Source: an uncultured Christensenella sp. (GTDB taxonomy: Bacteria > Bacillota > Clostridia > Christensenellales > UBA3700). Taken from it: a stretch of DNA of 64,000 nt. The stretch covers positions 49,517 through 113,516 of the forward strand of contig CAJTYW010000006.1 in assembly GCA_910583995.1 (NCBI GenBank). The letters run 5' to 3'. The position numbers and the translations under genes are program-made. The notes below the pieces were generated by a model. The model saw only the letters and a list, made by a program, of their open reading frames with translations. It ran no database searches and was not told the origin of the DNA. Below are positions 16,239 to 26,092 of the stretch, piece after piece. Every line of letters begins with the position of its first letter. Within the stretch, counting starts at the first letter, position 1.

Positions 16239-18814
16239 TTTTCTGACTTCTCCTTTTTAAAGAAAGCCTTTGCTTTTTTAAGCAATGTTGTATCAAAGTA
16301 GACTTTTCCTTTTTCGTCAAGTTTGAATTGGTCTGCAACTAAATTACATACCTTAATTGTATAAATGCTTATTAAAAGCAATGTACCTATCATAAATATA
16401 GTTGCTGCATCTGTTATTGAAGCTAACTTGAACAAATTAAGATTACCATTCCAAAATCCGTTTGCCATTGGCATAAATATTATGCAAAGCATTGCAAGTC
16501 CAAACATTACCCCATACAAAATTACACGCAAAGGGTTAAATGGCTTACAAACATTATAAAGAATGATTGAGAAAGTCAAATAAACACTTATTAGTACTGC
16601 AGTATTTAGCTGTTCGATTGGAATTTGTACAACACCTGTAATTTGCGACAATATCATAAGCAAGAAAACATTGACTGCCACTCCTATACCTGCCGGGATA
16701 ACCCGTTTGCCGACATTGACAATAAATCGTCCTTCTATCTTGCGATTATTAGGCTCTAAGGCAAGGAAGAATGAAGGTACGCCTATGCTGAAAAAGCTTA
16801 TAAATGACAAGTGTATTGGCTCTAAAGGCATTTCAATACCCATAAATATAAGCATAATTTGGAATAGTATTGAGAATACTGTTTTTGTTAAAAACAACGC
16901 ACTCGCTCTTTCTATATTATTTACTACTCGTCTGCCTTCTCCAACTACTTTTGGCATTACAGAAAAGTTACTGTCAAGCAATACGATTTGTGCGACATTT
17001 CTTGTGGCTTCTGCACCATTTGCCATTGCAATTGAGCAATTGGCTTCCTTTAATGCTAAAATATCATTGATACCATCACCTGTCATTGCAACAGTATGAT
17101 TGTTTTCTTTAAATATTTGCACCAAAAGTTTTTTCTGTGCAGGGTTAACTCTTCCAAATACGGTATAATCCATAGCAACTTCACGTATTTCTTCGTCTGT
17201 CATATTGTGAAGATTTATATATTTATCCGCATTATTGATGCCGACTCTTCTTGCAACTTCGCTTACTGTTACTGGGTTATCACCACTAATTACTCTTACA
17301 TCTACGCCGTTTTGTTTGAAATAATCAATAATTTCAGGTGCATCTGACTTGATATTATCTTCAATAACGATTATTGCAATTGGTGTATTTCTAGTAGGAA
17401 TTTCTTCTATATCTTCCGCTGTTGCACCATTTTTACAAAGTAACAAACACCTAAATCCTAGCTTTGAATTATCTTCAATTATTTGCTGCATATTTTTATT
17501 AAGCATATCCGTTGCATACTCAGGTGCACCAAGCACATACAACGCTTCGTCTTTAAATTTTACCGCTGTACATTTTCTTGTAGAAGAAAAATGTATAACG
17601 CTAGACGCTTGCATATACTGCTCTTTTCCAAAATACTTAATAAGTGCATCTGCTGTTTGGTTGCTCTCGTCCAAAGCAAATTGCATACTTGAAATAATCT
17701 TTTTAATTTCGTCTTCTGGCAATTTAGCACACTCGATTTTTCTTACGCTCATTGTGCCATCTGTTATTGTACCTGTTTTATCTAAACACAACATATCTAC
17801 TCTTGCAAGTGTTTCTATTGAATAAAGCTGCTGTACAAGTGCTTTATGCTTAGCAAGTCTTACAACTCCGACTGCAAGTGCCACAGATGTTAATAAAAAC
17901 AATCCTGCAGGAATCATACCAATTATTGCAGTACTTGTTGGAGTAACTGCAAGTTTATATGCGGAATACAACTCTCCACCGCTAAATTTTCCTAAATGAC
18001 CTATTGCATAAAATAAAGTATCGTTAAATGCCAATCCTTTACTTGCTGCGATATCCATTAACGCATCATTCCAGTTAGTAAAAAATGCGCCTAAAACAAT
18101 TGGGAAAATGATAATAGATATAATCTTAAAAATAAGTTTTAATGAATGTAACAATTCAGAATCGGCTTTTTTGAATTTCTTTGCATCCATTGCAAGCTTT
18201 TGAATATAGTTGTCTTCTGCTATATGATCAACTTCTGCAACACAACTACCGCTTACAATAAAACTACCAGATAATAATGTATCGCCAGTCGCTTTTTTTA
18301 TTGCTTGTGACTCCCCAGTAAGCAATGCTTCATTAACTTCAACTTCGCCTTCGCGGATTATGCTATCCGAACAAACCTGTGCCCCTGTTTTAAGTTTAAT
18401 TATATCGCCAAGCAAAATATCGTTTAGTTTAATAGATACTTCTTGCCCGTTTCTGAATGCTTTTACATCGGGAGAAAATAGCAACGATAACTTATCCATT
18501 GTTAGTTTTGCACGAATCTCTTGTGCAATACCAATGATAATATTTGCACCGATAATAAACATAAATGTCAGGTTTTTTGCACCATTAAAATCTTCAATAA
18601 CTGTAATTAGCCAAATGAAAACCAAAAAACATATTAAATTGAAAAAGGTAAAAATATTGCCAACAAAAATGCTAAAATAAGACTTTGACGTACCTATTTT
18701 AACACTATTTATGTACCCCTTTTGTTTTCTTTCGGCTATTTGTTCATCAGTAAGCCCTGTAGTAATATCTACTATTTCCGATGTTAAAGGTTGTCTTTCT
18801 TTTTGCTTTTTCAT
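16235..18814 (-). CDS. P-type cation-transporting ATPase, CtpE-like
   Basis: An 859-residue membrane ion pump. The actuator TGES is at 166-169, the phosphorylated D345 in DKTGT at 345-349, and the hinge T-G-D-G-I-N-D near 575. About ten membrane helices are visible: two pairs before the phosphorylation domain (near 50-95 and 228-315) and a cluster after residue 650. The fourth helix has M-I-P-A-G-L, as in CtpE-like pumps, rather than the CPC of heavy-metal pumps, so Ca2+ or another light cation is the likely substrate. There is no N-terminal metal-binding domain. It is first in the operon with alkD and the rRNA methylase. Confidence 0.88.
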   Translation of the reverse strand: MKKQKERQPLTSEIVDITTGLTDEQIAERKQKGYINSVKIGTSKSYFSIFVGNIFTFFNLICFLVFIWLITVIEDFNGAKNLTFMFIIGANIIIGIAQEIRAKLTMDKLSLLFSPDVKAFRNGQEVSIKLNDILLGDIIKLKTGAQVCSDSIIREGEVEVNEALLTGESQAIKKATGDTLLSGSFIVSGSCVAEVDHIAEDNYIQKLAMDAKKFKKADSELLHSLKLIFKIISIIIFPIVLGAFFTNWNDALMDIAASKGLAFNDTLFYAIGHLGKFSGGELYSAYKLAVTPTSTAIIGMIPAGLFLLTSVALAVGVVRLAKHKALVQQLYSIETLARVDMLCLDKTGTITDGTMSVRKIECAKLPEDEIKKIISSMQFALDESNQTADALIKYFGKEQYMQASSVIHFSSTRKCTAVKFKDEALYVLGAPEYATDMLNKNMQQIIEDNSKLGFRCLLLCKNGATAEDIEEIPTRNTPIAIIVIEDNIKSDAPEIIDYFKQNGVDVRVISGDNPVTVSEVARRVGINNADKYINLHNMTDEEIREVAMDYTVFGRVNPAQKKLLVQIFKENNHTVAMTGDGINDILALKEANCSIAMANGAEATRNVAQIVLLDSNFSVMPKVVGEGRRVVNNIERASALFLTKTVFSILFQIMLIFMGIEMPLEPIHLSFISFFSIGVPSFFLALEPNNRKIEGRFIVNVGKRVIPAGIGVAVNVFLLMILSQITGVVQIPIEQLNTAVLISVYLTFSIILYNVCKPFNPLRVILYGVMFGLAMLCIIFMPMANGFWNGNLNLFKLASITDAATIFMIGTLLLISIYTIKVCNLVADQFKLDEKGKVYFDTTLLKKAKAFFKKEKSEK

Positions 18815-18889
18815 AATCCACCATTTAATTATTTAATAAAAAAATCAATTAATAAAAGCTATAAAAATTTATCAGGCTATCAATAAATA

Positions 18890-18898
18890 ATTATAGCA
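18890..18898 (-). promoter_or_regulatory. Probable extended -10 promoter of the P-type ATPase operon
   Basis: The minus strand reads TGCTATAAT, a full extended -10 element, about 75 bases before the ATPase ATG. No good -35 hexamer is at the expected distance, which is tolerated by extended -10 promoters. It sits between the mrp terminator and the operon, where a promoter is expected. Confidence 0.45.
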
Positions 18899-18953
18899 TT
18901 TATCAGCTTATCGTTTGTTTTATACAAATGTTGTAACAATAAATTTTTAATTA

Positions 18954-18997
18954 TAAAAAAATCCGCCGTGACAAAACATAGTTGCCCGGCTAAGATT
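18954..18997 (-). terminator. Terminator after mrp
   Basis: Just after the mrp stop, the minus strand can pair AAATC and GCCG with CGGC and GATTT around a loop, leaving a small internal bulge, followed by seven T. Position and T-run support an intrinsic terminator, although the stem is imperfect. Confidence 0.55.
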
Positions 18998-18998
18998 T

Positions 18999-19823
18999 TT
19001 ATTTTAATATATCAATAATCATATCTGCCGCATTATCATAAGCTTGCAAGCTAATATCTTCAATATTGCCGTCATCACAAGCTTTTGCAATAGTTGGTTT
19101 GATTGGATTTTTTGCAAGCAGTTTTACCCCTAATTCTTTAGCTACTAAATCTGCTTTGCCTTCCCCAAATGGATAAATTCTTTTTCCGCAATCGCTACAC
19201 TCAATATAGCTCATATTTTCAATAATACCAATGATAGGAATATTCATAATCTTTGCCATATTGTACGCTTTTTTAACTATCATTGAAACTAAATCTTGCG
19301 GTGAAGTAACAATTACAATGCCGTCAATAGGCAAAGATTGAAAAGCTGTTAACGGAATATCACCTGTTCCTGGTGGCATATCGATAAACATATAGTCAAT
19401 ATCCCCCCATTTAACATCTGTCCAAAACTGCTTTAATACATTTGAAAGCATTGACCCACGCCAAACCACTGGACTATCGGGAGTTTCAAGCAATAGGTTT
19501 ATACTTATTGCTTTAATACCTGTTTTTGTGATAGCAGGAATCATATATTCGCCGTCACTCGCAATACCATTTTCCAACCCAAACATATTAGGAATAGAAG
19601 CACCTGTTATATCGCCATCGATAATAGCAGTCTTATAACCTTTTGATTGAAAAACACTTGCTAAACTTGCAGTAGTTAAAGATTTACCTACGCCACCTTT
19701 ACCACTAACAATCCCTATAACTTTTTTAATTTTGCTGTCTTTATTTTGCTCAAGTTTCTTTAGTGGACTATCACAGCCACCTTTTTGACCACAACTTGAA
19801 CAATTACCATTGCATTCGCTCAT
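18999..19823 (-). CDS. mrp: Mrp/NBP35-family iron-sulfur carrier ATPase
   Basis: A 274-residue P-loop ATPase that carries or loads Fe-S clusters. The deviant Walker A G-K-G-G-V-G-K-S is near residues 41-48. The N-terminus is Cys-rich (C-x3-C-x2-C and a later Cys), as in NBP35-type proteins, and a C-x2-C (C-S-D-C) near residue 205 is the conserved cluster-bridging pair. The dimer motif D-M-P-P-G-T-G-D is present. The ATG has AAAGGAG upstream and lies 13 bases after the large lipoprotein gene, with which it is probably co-transcribed. Confidence 0.93.
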   Translation of the reverse strand: MSECNGNCSSCGQKGGCDSPLKKLEQNKDSKIKKVIGIVSGKGGVGKSLTTASLASVFQSKGYKTAIIDGDITGASIPNMFGLENGIASDGEYMIPAITKTGIKAISINLLLETPDSPVVWRGSMLSNVLKQFWTDVKWGDIDYMFIDMPPGTGDIPLTAFQSLPIDGIVIVTSPQDLVSMIVKKAYNMAKIMNIPIIGIIENMSYIECSDCGKRIYPFGEGKADLVAKELGVKLLAKNPIKPTIAKACDDGNIEDISLQAYDNAADMIIDILK

Positions 19824-19836
19824 TTGAACTCCTTTA

Positions 19837-22755
19837 TTATTTTACAGTTACATATATAGGCAATACAAGTTGCATATTACTTCCGTCTGTAGTTACAGTA
19901 GTGTAATACAAATCAACTTTTTTACCTGATTCACTCAAACTTGCTGCATAAATTTCTTTATCATTACAATTTGTTTTTCCAAAATCGTGAACATAATATA
20001 CAGATAACTCTCTATTTGCGTTTTTAGAATATTCTACTTGATATTTATCTTTATTAGTATAAAGCATATTTTTAATCAATAATTGCTCTGAATAATCTGT
20101 TTTATAAACAGCAAATCCATCAATTTTTATTGTATCTAACTTAGAAATATCGGTTATTCTATTTGCTTCAATTACATTGTTTTCATTTGCGTTTATACCA
20201 CGTTTTACAGTATAAATGTTATTTACAGTTACACCTTCTGTTTCTGTCAATACCATTGCTCTGTCTTTTGCATTCAATTGAATTTTACTTACATAACCAT
20301 TTTCAATTGTGATAGCCGCATTTCCTTTTATACCAACCATACCGCTAGCATTTGTATTTGCAGTAACAGATAGTGAGTTTACATAACAACGCTTAATGCT
20401 ACCGCCTGTCATTTCACCAACCAAACCACCTGCAATACTTAGTATCTCAAGTGAAGATGTTGAAGTGTTTAACTTACCGCTGTTGGCTTGTACTGCTATA
20501 GCTGTACTAGCTCTGTGGTCAACATAACACTCGTAAATATCACCACTGCTTAGTGCAGTTATACCACCTGCTATTGCAGATACTCTTGTATTGTCCAAAA
20601 GTGTTTTTGCGTTTACCAAAGTATTTTTAACAAAGCTGTTTTTGATAATTTGGTTGTTAACTGCAGCTATACCGCCCGCTTTTACATTTACTAGTCTTGA
20701 AATAGCGTTTATTGTTGAGCCGTAAATACTTGCATTGAAGATTGTGTCATTATTATTTACTGCAATTGCTGCCGCATAAACTTGTTTACCTGCTGTAATT
20801 ACAGGTTGTAATTTTTCTTCACTTTCATCTTCTTCAATATAACCTTTAGCTGTAATAGTAGTACCCAAAACGCCACAACCATTAATCTGACCATTGTTTG
20901 TAATAACAAGACCTGCGGTATTTGCAAGAGTTTCAAATTTGCTTGCAACCAAATTTACATTTTGGATTATACCATTGTTAACACCTGCAATTAAAGCCAC
21001 ATTATTAACATCTCCGCTTTCGGTTGTGATAGTTATATTACTGAATGTGACATTTTTGAATATAGCACCACTTGTTATTTCATTAAACAAATTGATTGCT
21101 TGCTTGTTATCTTTAACTATAAGGTTGACATTTGAAATTACTTTATAACTGCCATCAAACAAACCTTCAAAATTCATATTTCCTGCATAGAAATTACAAT
21201 TTACTCCTGACATACCACCATCAATATCAGCTGAAAGATAGTATTTATTTCCTGCAGTAGAATTTGTCATCATATAATACAAGTCACCAAGATTGCTTAT
21301 CTCATAGTAACCATTATATTCGCTTTTTTCGTCTTCGATTTTTTTCAATTCTTTTGGAAGGTCACAATATATTGCGTGTGAGCCATCTGTATTAGTAAAG
21401 TAAGTTTCTTCACCGGATAAAATTCCTTCAGAAAATTCTGCTCTTGCTGTGATAGAAATTTCCAAAACCTTACCCCTGTGTTTTAGCGCTGCACTTTCAA
21501 ATCTCTTTGTTAGATTATCTGAATTTTCGCTTACATTTGTATTTATTACTGATGTGTCACTACTATTACTATAAAATTTAATTACATAGTTTTTGCGGTC
21601 ACTAACACTATCCCAATGTAATACATTTGCTTTTACTTCAGGCTTACCGTCTTCGGCAGCTTCAACAACTTCGTCATAATTTATTTTAATGTCAGTAGGT
21701 TTCCCTAGTTTTGTAAATTGTACGATTTGAGTTTCGCTATTTTCACCTTCACCATTTGTTTTTGTTACAACAATTTTGTCTGAATCCAAAAATACATCAC
21801 TATGCTCGTGAATCGCTTGAATGTAAATAAAATATTTACCTGCGACATCAAATTTTTGTCCTTTATTTGCATCTTCCCATTTTGTCTTATACACTTCTAA
21901 AGCACTGTTTACATTTGTTTCTGAATAAGAAGATGTGCTTTTTGCAACCGTATCAACTGCAATAGCTTGGTCCTTAAATGTTTCTGCAGGATTTTCTTGT
22001 GTCCAACTTGGGTCAATTTTCAACATATAAATTCTGTAATTTGTTGCGTCATCTACATTTCCAAAAGATATATTATATCCTGATAATTCAGCTTTAGGAT
22101 TAGCTAACTTTTCAGACTTAATATAAGTCGCTTTTGATATAGATAAGCCTGAATCACTAAATTCTCTGCTGTCACTTTTTGCAATAACTTTGTATGAATA
22201 CTTACCAGATGTAGACACATTGCTTTTTGGAATTGAATAAGATGTTGTATTTATCTTTCTATACCAATGTACTATACCACTTATTTCTTCTGTTTGTTGT
22301 ATATCATAAGCTGTAGCGTTATCAACACCCAACCAGCCTAAAACTATTGCATTATCGTTTTCTTCTAGTATTTTAACATCTGTAGGAGCAGCAAGTCTCA
22401 TAGGTGCTTTATAAGATAAAGCTTCACTGTACGGACTGCTTACTGTTTTTTCTCCATCTCCACGAGCACGAACTTGTACGCTTACAGTTGCACCCGGCTC
22501 AACTTCAGCCAAACTATAGTGAGTGTCTGTGATATTTTCAACAACTTTTTCACCAATTTTTATATCAAATGCTTTATAATATTTTTTTCCGTTACCTACA
22601 ACTTCCCAAGTTACTAAATCGTTTTCAATAGCAACTTTAGGTGCAACAAGCATATATCTGCCTTCAGCATCTTTTTGCAACGAGCAAGCTGTTGCACATA
22701 ACACTAAAACCAGTACTAAACAAGCAATAACAAAAACTTTTGTAAATTTTTTCAT
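19837..22755 (-). CDS. Large cell-surface lipoprotein with Fn3-like and beta-helix repeats
   Basis: A 972-residue exported protein. Residues 1-24 form a signal peptide ending in a lipobox-like C-A-T-A-C, with C24 as the lipid anchor. The first half contains several fibronectin type III-like modules, for example about 115-210 with W-L-G-V-D-N-A-T-A-Y. From about residue 490, repeats of the form G-x-I-x-N-V and A-G-L-V/G-G-I-x-A resemble GLUG or right-handed beta-helix turns, as in adhesins or carbohydrate-binding surface proteins. No catalytic residues recognised. It precedes mrp by 13 bases. A role in surface adhesion or glycan binding is plausible but not shown. Confidence 0.78.
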   Translation of the reverse strand: MKKFTKVFVIACLVLVLVLCATACSLQKDAEGRYMLVAPKVAIENDLVTWEVVGNGKKYYKAFDIKIGEKVVENITDTHYSLAEVEPGATVSVQVRARGDGEKTVSSPYSEALSYKAPMRLAAPTDVKILEENDNAIVLGWLGVDNATAYDIQQTEEISGIVHWYRKINTTSYSIPKSNVSTSGKYSYKVIAKSDSREFSDSGLSISKATYIKSEKLANPKAELSGYNISFGNVDDATNYRIYMLKIDPSWTQENPAETFKDQAIAVDTVAKSTSSYSETNVNSALEVYKTKWEDANKGQKFDVAGKYFIYIQAIHEHSDVFLDSDKIVVTKTNGEGENSETQIVQFTKLGKPTDIKINYDEVVEAAEDGKPEVKANVLHWDSVSDRKNYVIKFYSNSSDTSVINTNVSENSDNLTKRFESAALKHRGKVLEISITARAEFSEGILSGEETYFTNTDGSHAIYCDLPKELKKIEDEKSEYNGYYEISNLGDLYYMMTNSTAGNKYYLSADIDGGMSGVNCNFYAGNMNFEGLFDGSYKVISNVNLIVKDNKQAINLFNEITSGAIFKNVTFSNITITTESGDVNNVALIAGVNNGIIQNVNLVASKFETLANTAGLVITNNGQINGCGVLGTTITAKGYIEEDESEEKLQPVITAGKQVYAAAIAVNNNDTIFNASIYGSTINAISRLVNVKAGGIAAVNNQIIKNSFVKNTLVNAKTLLDNTRVSAIAGGITALSSGDIYECYVDHRASTAIAVQANSGKLNTSTSSLEILSIAGGLVGEMTGGSIKRCYVNSLSVTANTNASGMVGIKGNAAITIENGYVSKIQLNAKDRAMVLTETEGVTVNNIYTVKRGINANENNVIEANRITDISKLDTIKIDGFAVYKTDYSEQLLIKNMLYTNKDKYQVEYSKNANRELSVYYVHDFGKTNCNDKEIYAASLSESGKKVDLYYTTVTTDGSNMQLVLPIYVTVK

Positions 22756-22804
22756 ATTTTCTCCTATTCTACAACTAACGCCTATTACGTAATTAAATCT
22801 AATT

Positions 22805-22832
22805 AATACACTTTAATCAAACAAAGTGTATT
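22805..22832. other. Inverted repeat downstream of the small lipoprotein gene
   Basis: AATACACTTT at 22805-22814 pairs with AAAGTGTATT at 22823-22832 over an eight-base loop. It lies about 20 bases after the end of the lipoprotein gene on the minus strand, but no T-run follows in that direction, so it is only a weak terminator candidate. Confidence 0.4.
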
Positions 22833-22853
22833 TATAATTAATCGCAACTTTCT

Positions 22854-23324
22854 TTAAATACAATTTGCAAATATTTTATTTAATAAAGCATTGGTATCCG
22901 TAATGCTATTCATGGTATAAATACCTTTTTTAAGGTTTTTAACTTTTAAACCATCTGTGGTATCACACTTTACCAAACTAGTTCTTTCTCCATTAACAGT
23001 AGTTTCAACAAATATCATTGTAAAACTACCTTTTGTGTCTTTCATTTGCATAGTAATACTGCCTACTACACTATCGTTAAATACATTATCTGCAATTTTC
23101 TCATCACATTTTTCAATATCCAAAGAATTAAGTTCTGCAATCACCTTTTCAATTTTGCTAGAATTTGATACTTCTTTTTTGCCATTTGCATAAAATACCG
23201 TAACTTGAGAAACATTATCTTTTGACAAAGCTAAATCTTCAAATTTAAAATTTGTATTGCAGCCTGTAAGGCATAATAACAACATTACCATTAAAGCAAC
23301 AACAGGAATTATAATTTTTTTCAT
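22854..23324 (-). CDS. Small lipoprotein of unknown function
   Basis: A 156-residue protein. The start at 23324 (M-K-K-I-I-I) is chosen because AGGAGG lies nine bases upstream and it gives a clean signal peptide ending in the lipobox L-T-G-C with C22 as anchor; a longer frame to 23360 would add 12 residues before it. The mature part is mixed alpha/beta, with V-T-V-F-Y-A-N-G-K-K-E-V near residue 40. No family recognised. It diverges from the replication genes to its right and is separated from the large lipoprotein gene by about 100 bases. Confidence 0.75.
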   Translation of the reverse strand: MKKIIIPVVALMVMLLLCLTGCNTNFKFEDLALSKDNVSQVTVFYANGKKEVSNSSKIEKVIAELNSLDIEKCDEKIADNVFNDSVVGSITMQMKDTKGSFTMIFVETTVNGERTSLVKCDTTDGLKVKNLKKGIYTMNSITDTNALLNKIFANCI

Positions 23325-23535
23325 TATAGCAAACCTCCTATGCAAAATAAATAAAAACACTTTTCAAATCAATTTTTTTATGTTACAATATATTAAATTA
23401 TCAATATGAGTGTTTTATAATCACCTTATTAATACTTTTTGTAATTTTTCGCAATTTAAACATTGCTATATAAAATAAATATTTAAACAAAAATATTATA
23501 CAACATAAAAAATTAGTTGTCAAGAATTAAATTTG

Positions 23536-23541
23536 TATAAT
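23536..23541 (+). promoter_or_regulatory. Candidate -10 element for the replication gene pair
   Basis: TATAAT lies 84 bases before the start at 23625. The best -35 is weak (TTGTCA is too close, TAGTTG is 16 bases away). It is the only good -10 in the gap between the divergent lipoprotein and replication genes. Confidence 0.35.
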
Positions 23542-23624
23542 AGCCTGTTTTTTACTATAACTAATTTAATTACAAGCTCATTTTAGCGAATAATTCAAAC
23601 ATTTAAAAATTATTGAGAGGTAAT

Positions 23625-25082
23625 ATGCCATTTTCTTCCTTGAGCAGAGATGCTCTTAACAACAGTAGCACAGTTATTGACAATATGTTTATAACCGATT
23701 TGATGCCAAATGCAGATGAAACAGCCATAAAAGTATACTTATATGGTTTAGTTCAATGTGCAGATAAAGTGACAAGCAACAATACACTAGATGCAGCTTG
23801 TCTTGTGCTTGGTTTAGAAAGAAAGCAAGTTATAAACAGCTTAAAATATTGGGAAGAAGTTGGTGCAATACGAATTATTAAAGAAAATCCTTTGGAATTT
23901 GAGTATATTCCAATTAAATCTATTGCTTTGAAACCAAAAAAATACAATACAGACAAATACTCTGATTTTGTATCTCAAATTGAAAATATGATTTTGGATA
24001 GAGCTCTTACACCAAACGAATTACTTAAGTATATCGAAGTAGTGGAAGAATATAAAATTTCAACAGATGCACTAATTTTAATCACAAAATATTGTGTAGA
24101 AACCAAAAACAGACACATTAATTCCAATTACATTTTAACCGTTGCACGCGCTTGGGCAAATGAAGGAATAAAAACTTTGGAACAAGTGGAAGAAAAACTA
24201 AAAGAAATGGAATCACAAACAGATAGTATGCGACAAGTTTTTCTTGCATTGGGGCTTAAATCTACTCCCGACTTTGATGACAAGCAATATTTTATCAAGT
24301 GGACAACTTCTTGGGGATATGATTTGGAGAGTATTCTTTATACTGCCAAACTTTGCAAAAAACGTGGTGGGGTAAAAAAACTTGACCGCTTACTAGACAA
24401 TTTTTACAAGCTTGGATTATTTACTTTGGCAGATATTCAAAAACAAAGCGAATATATCGAATATACACGCAATTTAGCATTTAATATTACCAAAACATTA
24501 AGCATCTTTTACGAAAACATTGATACCATTGTTGAACTTTATATTACTGAATGGCTAAACAAAGGCTATGAAGCAATAGGACTTAAAATAATTGCAACTT
24601 ATTGCTTTAAGCGTAATTTAAGAAATTTGGAAATTATGAACGATATTATTTCTGACTTATATTCTAAAGGCATTATTTCTTCAAATAGCGTGCAAGCTTA
24701 TTTTGAAGAACAAGCATTAATTGATAGTAAAATCAAAAATTTACTAAACACCTTAGGCACATCAAGATATGTTAATAATACAGACAGAGACTATTATAAT
24801 ACTTGGACTAATGTTTGGGGTATGAGCGAAGAAATAATTAATTACGCAGCTAAACAATCTGTAGGTAAATCTTTCAGTTTTGCATATATGAATAGCGTAC
24901 TTGCTGGATACAAAGAAAACAATGTTAAGACAATTGAAGATTGTGAAAAAATTGCAATTAATCCTTCAAAAATCGATATTAATAACACAAATACTCAAAT
25001 TATAAGTGACAAACATATATACTCTAAAGAAGAACTTGACAATCTTTTTAATGAAGAGAATAAGGGGGCACTTGACTTTTAA
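23625..25082 (+). CDS. DnaB/DnaD-type replication initiation protein
   Basis: A 485-residue primosomal protein of the Firmicutes DnaB/DnaD type, which helps load the replicative helicase at the origin. The start at 23625 (M-P-F-S-S-L-S) follows GAGAGG and gives the usual N-terminus; a TTG four codons upstream is the alternative. The N-terminal winged-helix region covers about 1-110. Two DnaD-type domains follow: about 205-275 and about 385-445, the latter with the signature Y-Y-N-T-W-T-N-V-W-G and F-A-Y-M-N-S-V-L. It is immediately followed by the helicase loader gene, two bases after its stop. Confidence 0.88.
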   Translation: MPFSSLSRDALNNSSTVIDNMFITDLMPNADETAIKVYLYGLVQCADKVTSNNTLDAACLVLGLERKQVINSLKYWEEVGAIRIIKENPLEFEYIPIKSIALKPKKYNTDKYSDFVSQIENMILDRALTPNELLKYIEVVEEYKISTDALILITKYCVETKNRHINSNYILTVARAWANEGIKTLEQVEEKLKEMESQTDSMRQVFLALGLKSTPDFDDKQYFIKWTTSWGYDLESILYTAKLCKKRGGVKKLDRLLDNFYKLGLFTLADIQKQSEYIEYTRNLAFNITKTLSIFYENIDTIVELYITEWLNKGYEAIGLKIIATYCFKRNLRNLEIMNDIISDLYSKGIISSNSVQAYFEEQALIDSKIKNLLNTLGTSRYVNNTDRDYYNTWTNVWGMSEEIINYAAKQSVGKSFSFAYMNSVLAGYKENNVKTIEDCEKIAINPSKIDINNTNTQIISDKHIYSKEELDNLFNEENKGALDF

Positions 25083-25084
25083 TT

Positions 25085-26011
25085 ATGGATATTAAATCAT
25101 TAAATGAAACAAAAAAAATATTTACAGAAAGGCGTGCAACAGCATTAGAGAAATGCGAAAAACAAAAGCAAATTTTAATGCAAAACGAAGAATATGCAAG
25201 CCTAGTAAAGCAAATTAGATTAAACACATTATCATTAAGCAGAGCTTTGGCGAATGGTGATGATTGCTCGGAATTCGAAAAGTTAGATAAACAATTAAAC
25301 AAAAAATTGCAAGACTATGAGAGCAAAATTCTTAACAATGCAAACATATATCACTGCCCTACCTGTAAAGATACAGGTATAGTAAATGGGAAATATTGTG
25401 ATTGCTTTATAAAAACATATAAACAAGTTCTTAGGAATAAATCTGGTATAAACGCACTCCCCGTATTTACATTTAAAGATAACAAGATTTCAACAATAGA
25501 TTGCAAACAATCTAAAAATTTATCGACACTTTATAATTCAATGTATAAATATTGCAATGAATTTCCGAATAACAAATATAAAAATATAATTCTTTGTGGT
25601 AAAGCTGGTGTCGGTAAAAGCTGTCTTTTAAGTAGCACACTTAATGAACTTTTGGATAAAGGTATAAATGCACAATATTTTACTGCATTCCATTTAAACT
25701 CGCTTTTTTTGAAATATCATACTACAAATTTTAATGAAAGAGACTACATATTTGAAAACTTACTTGAAACAGAAGTTTTAATAATCGACGATTTGGGTAT
25801 TGAACCAACTATTAAAAATGTTACAATTGAATATCTAACTGTGCTATTATCCGAAAGAGCAGGCAAACATACAATAATAGCAACAAATTTATCACCATTG
25901 GAACTACAAAACAAGTATGGCGATAGAGTGTTCTCAAGATTAACAAATAAAGAAACCAACAAACTTTTGTATCTTGAAGGCGATGACTTAAGACATATTG
26001 AGAACAAATAA
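25085..26011 (+). CDS. dnaI: DnaI/DnaC-like helicase loader ATPase
   Basis: A 308-residue AAA+ ATPase that loads the replicative helicase. An N-terminal coiled-coil region is followed by a zinc site (C91, C94, C105, C107). Walker A is G-K-A-G-V-G-K-S at 172-179, Walker B L-I-I-D-D-L-G near 225, and an arginine-finger region F-S-R-L-T-N near 285. It begins two bases after the dnaB-type gene, so the pair is co-translated, the usual Firmicutes arrangement. Confidence 0.92.
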   Translation: MDIKSLNETKKIFTERRATALEKCEKQKQILMQNEEYASLVKQIRLNTLSLSRALANGDDCSEFEKLDKQLNKKLQDYESKILNNANIYHCPTCKDTGIVNGKYCDCFIKTYKQVLRNKSGINALPVFTFKDNKISTIDCKQSKNLSTLYNSMYKYCNEFPNNKYKNIILCGKAGVGKSCLLSSTLNELLDKGINAQYFTAFHLNSLFLKYHTTNFNERDYIFENLLETEVLIIDDLGIEPTIKNVTIEYLTVLLSERAGKHTIIATNLSPLELQNKYGDRVFSRLTNKETNKLLYLEGDDLRHIENK

Positions 26012-26092
26012 AAGTAACACTTCATATTTTATTTAAAATATTGTACTAAATTAATTATAAAAATCTTTATAACGATTAAAATAGAGGAATAT

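Noticed and set aside
22805..22832. Intrinsic terminator of the small lipoprotein gene
   Set aside because: The stem is good but there is no T-run on the gene's strand, so I list it only as an inverted repeat.
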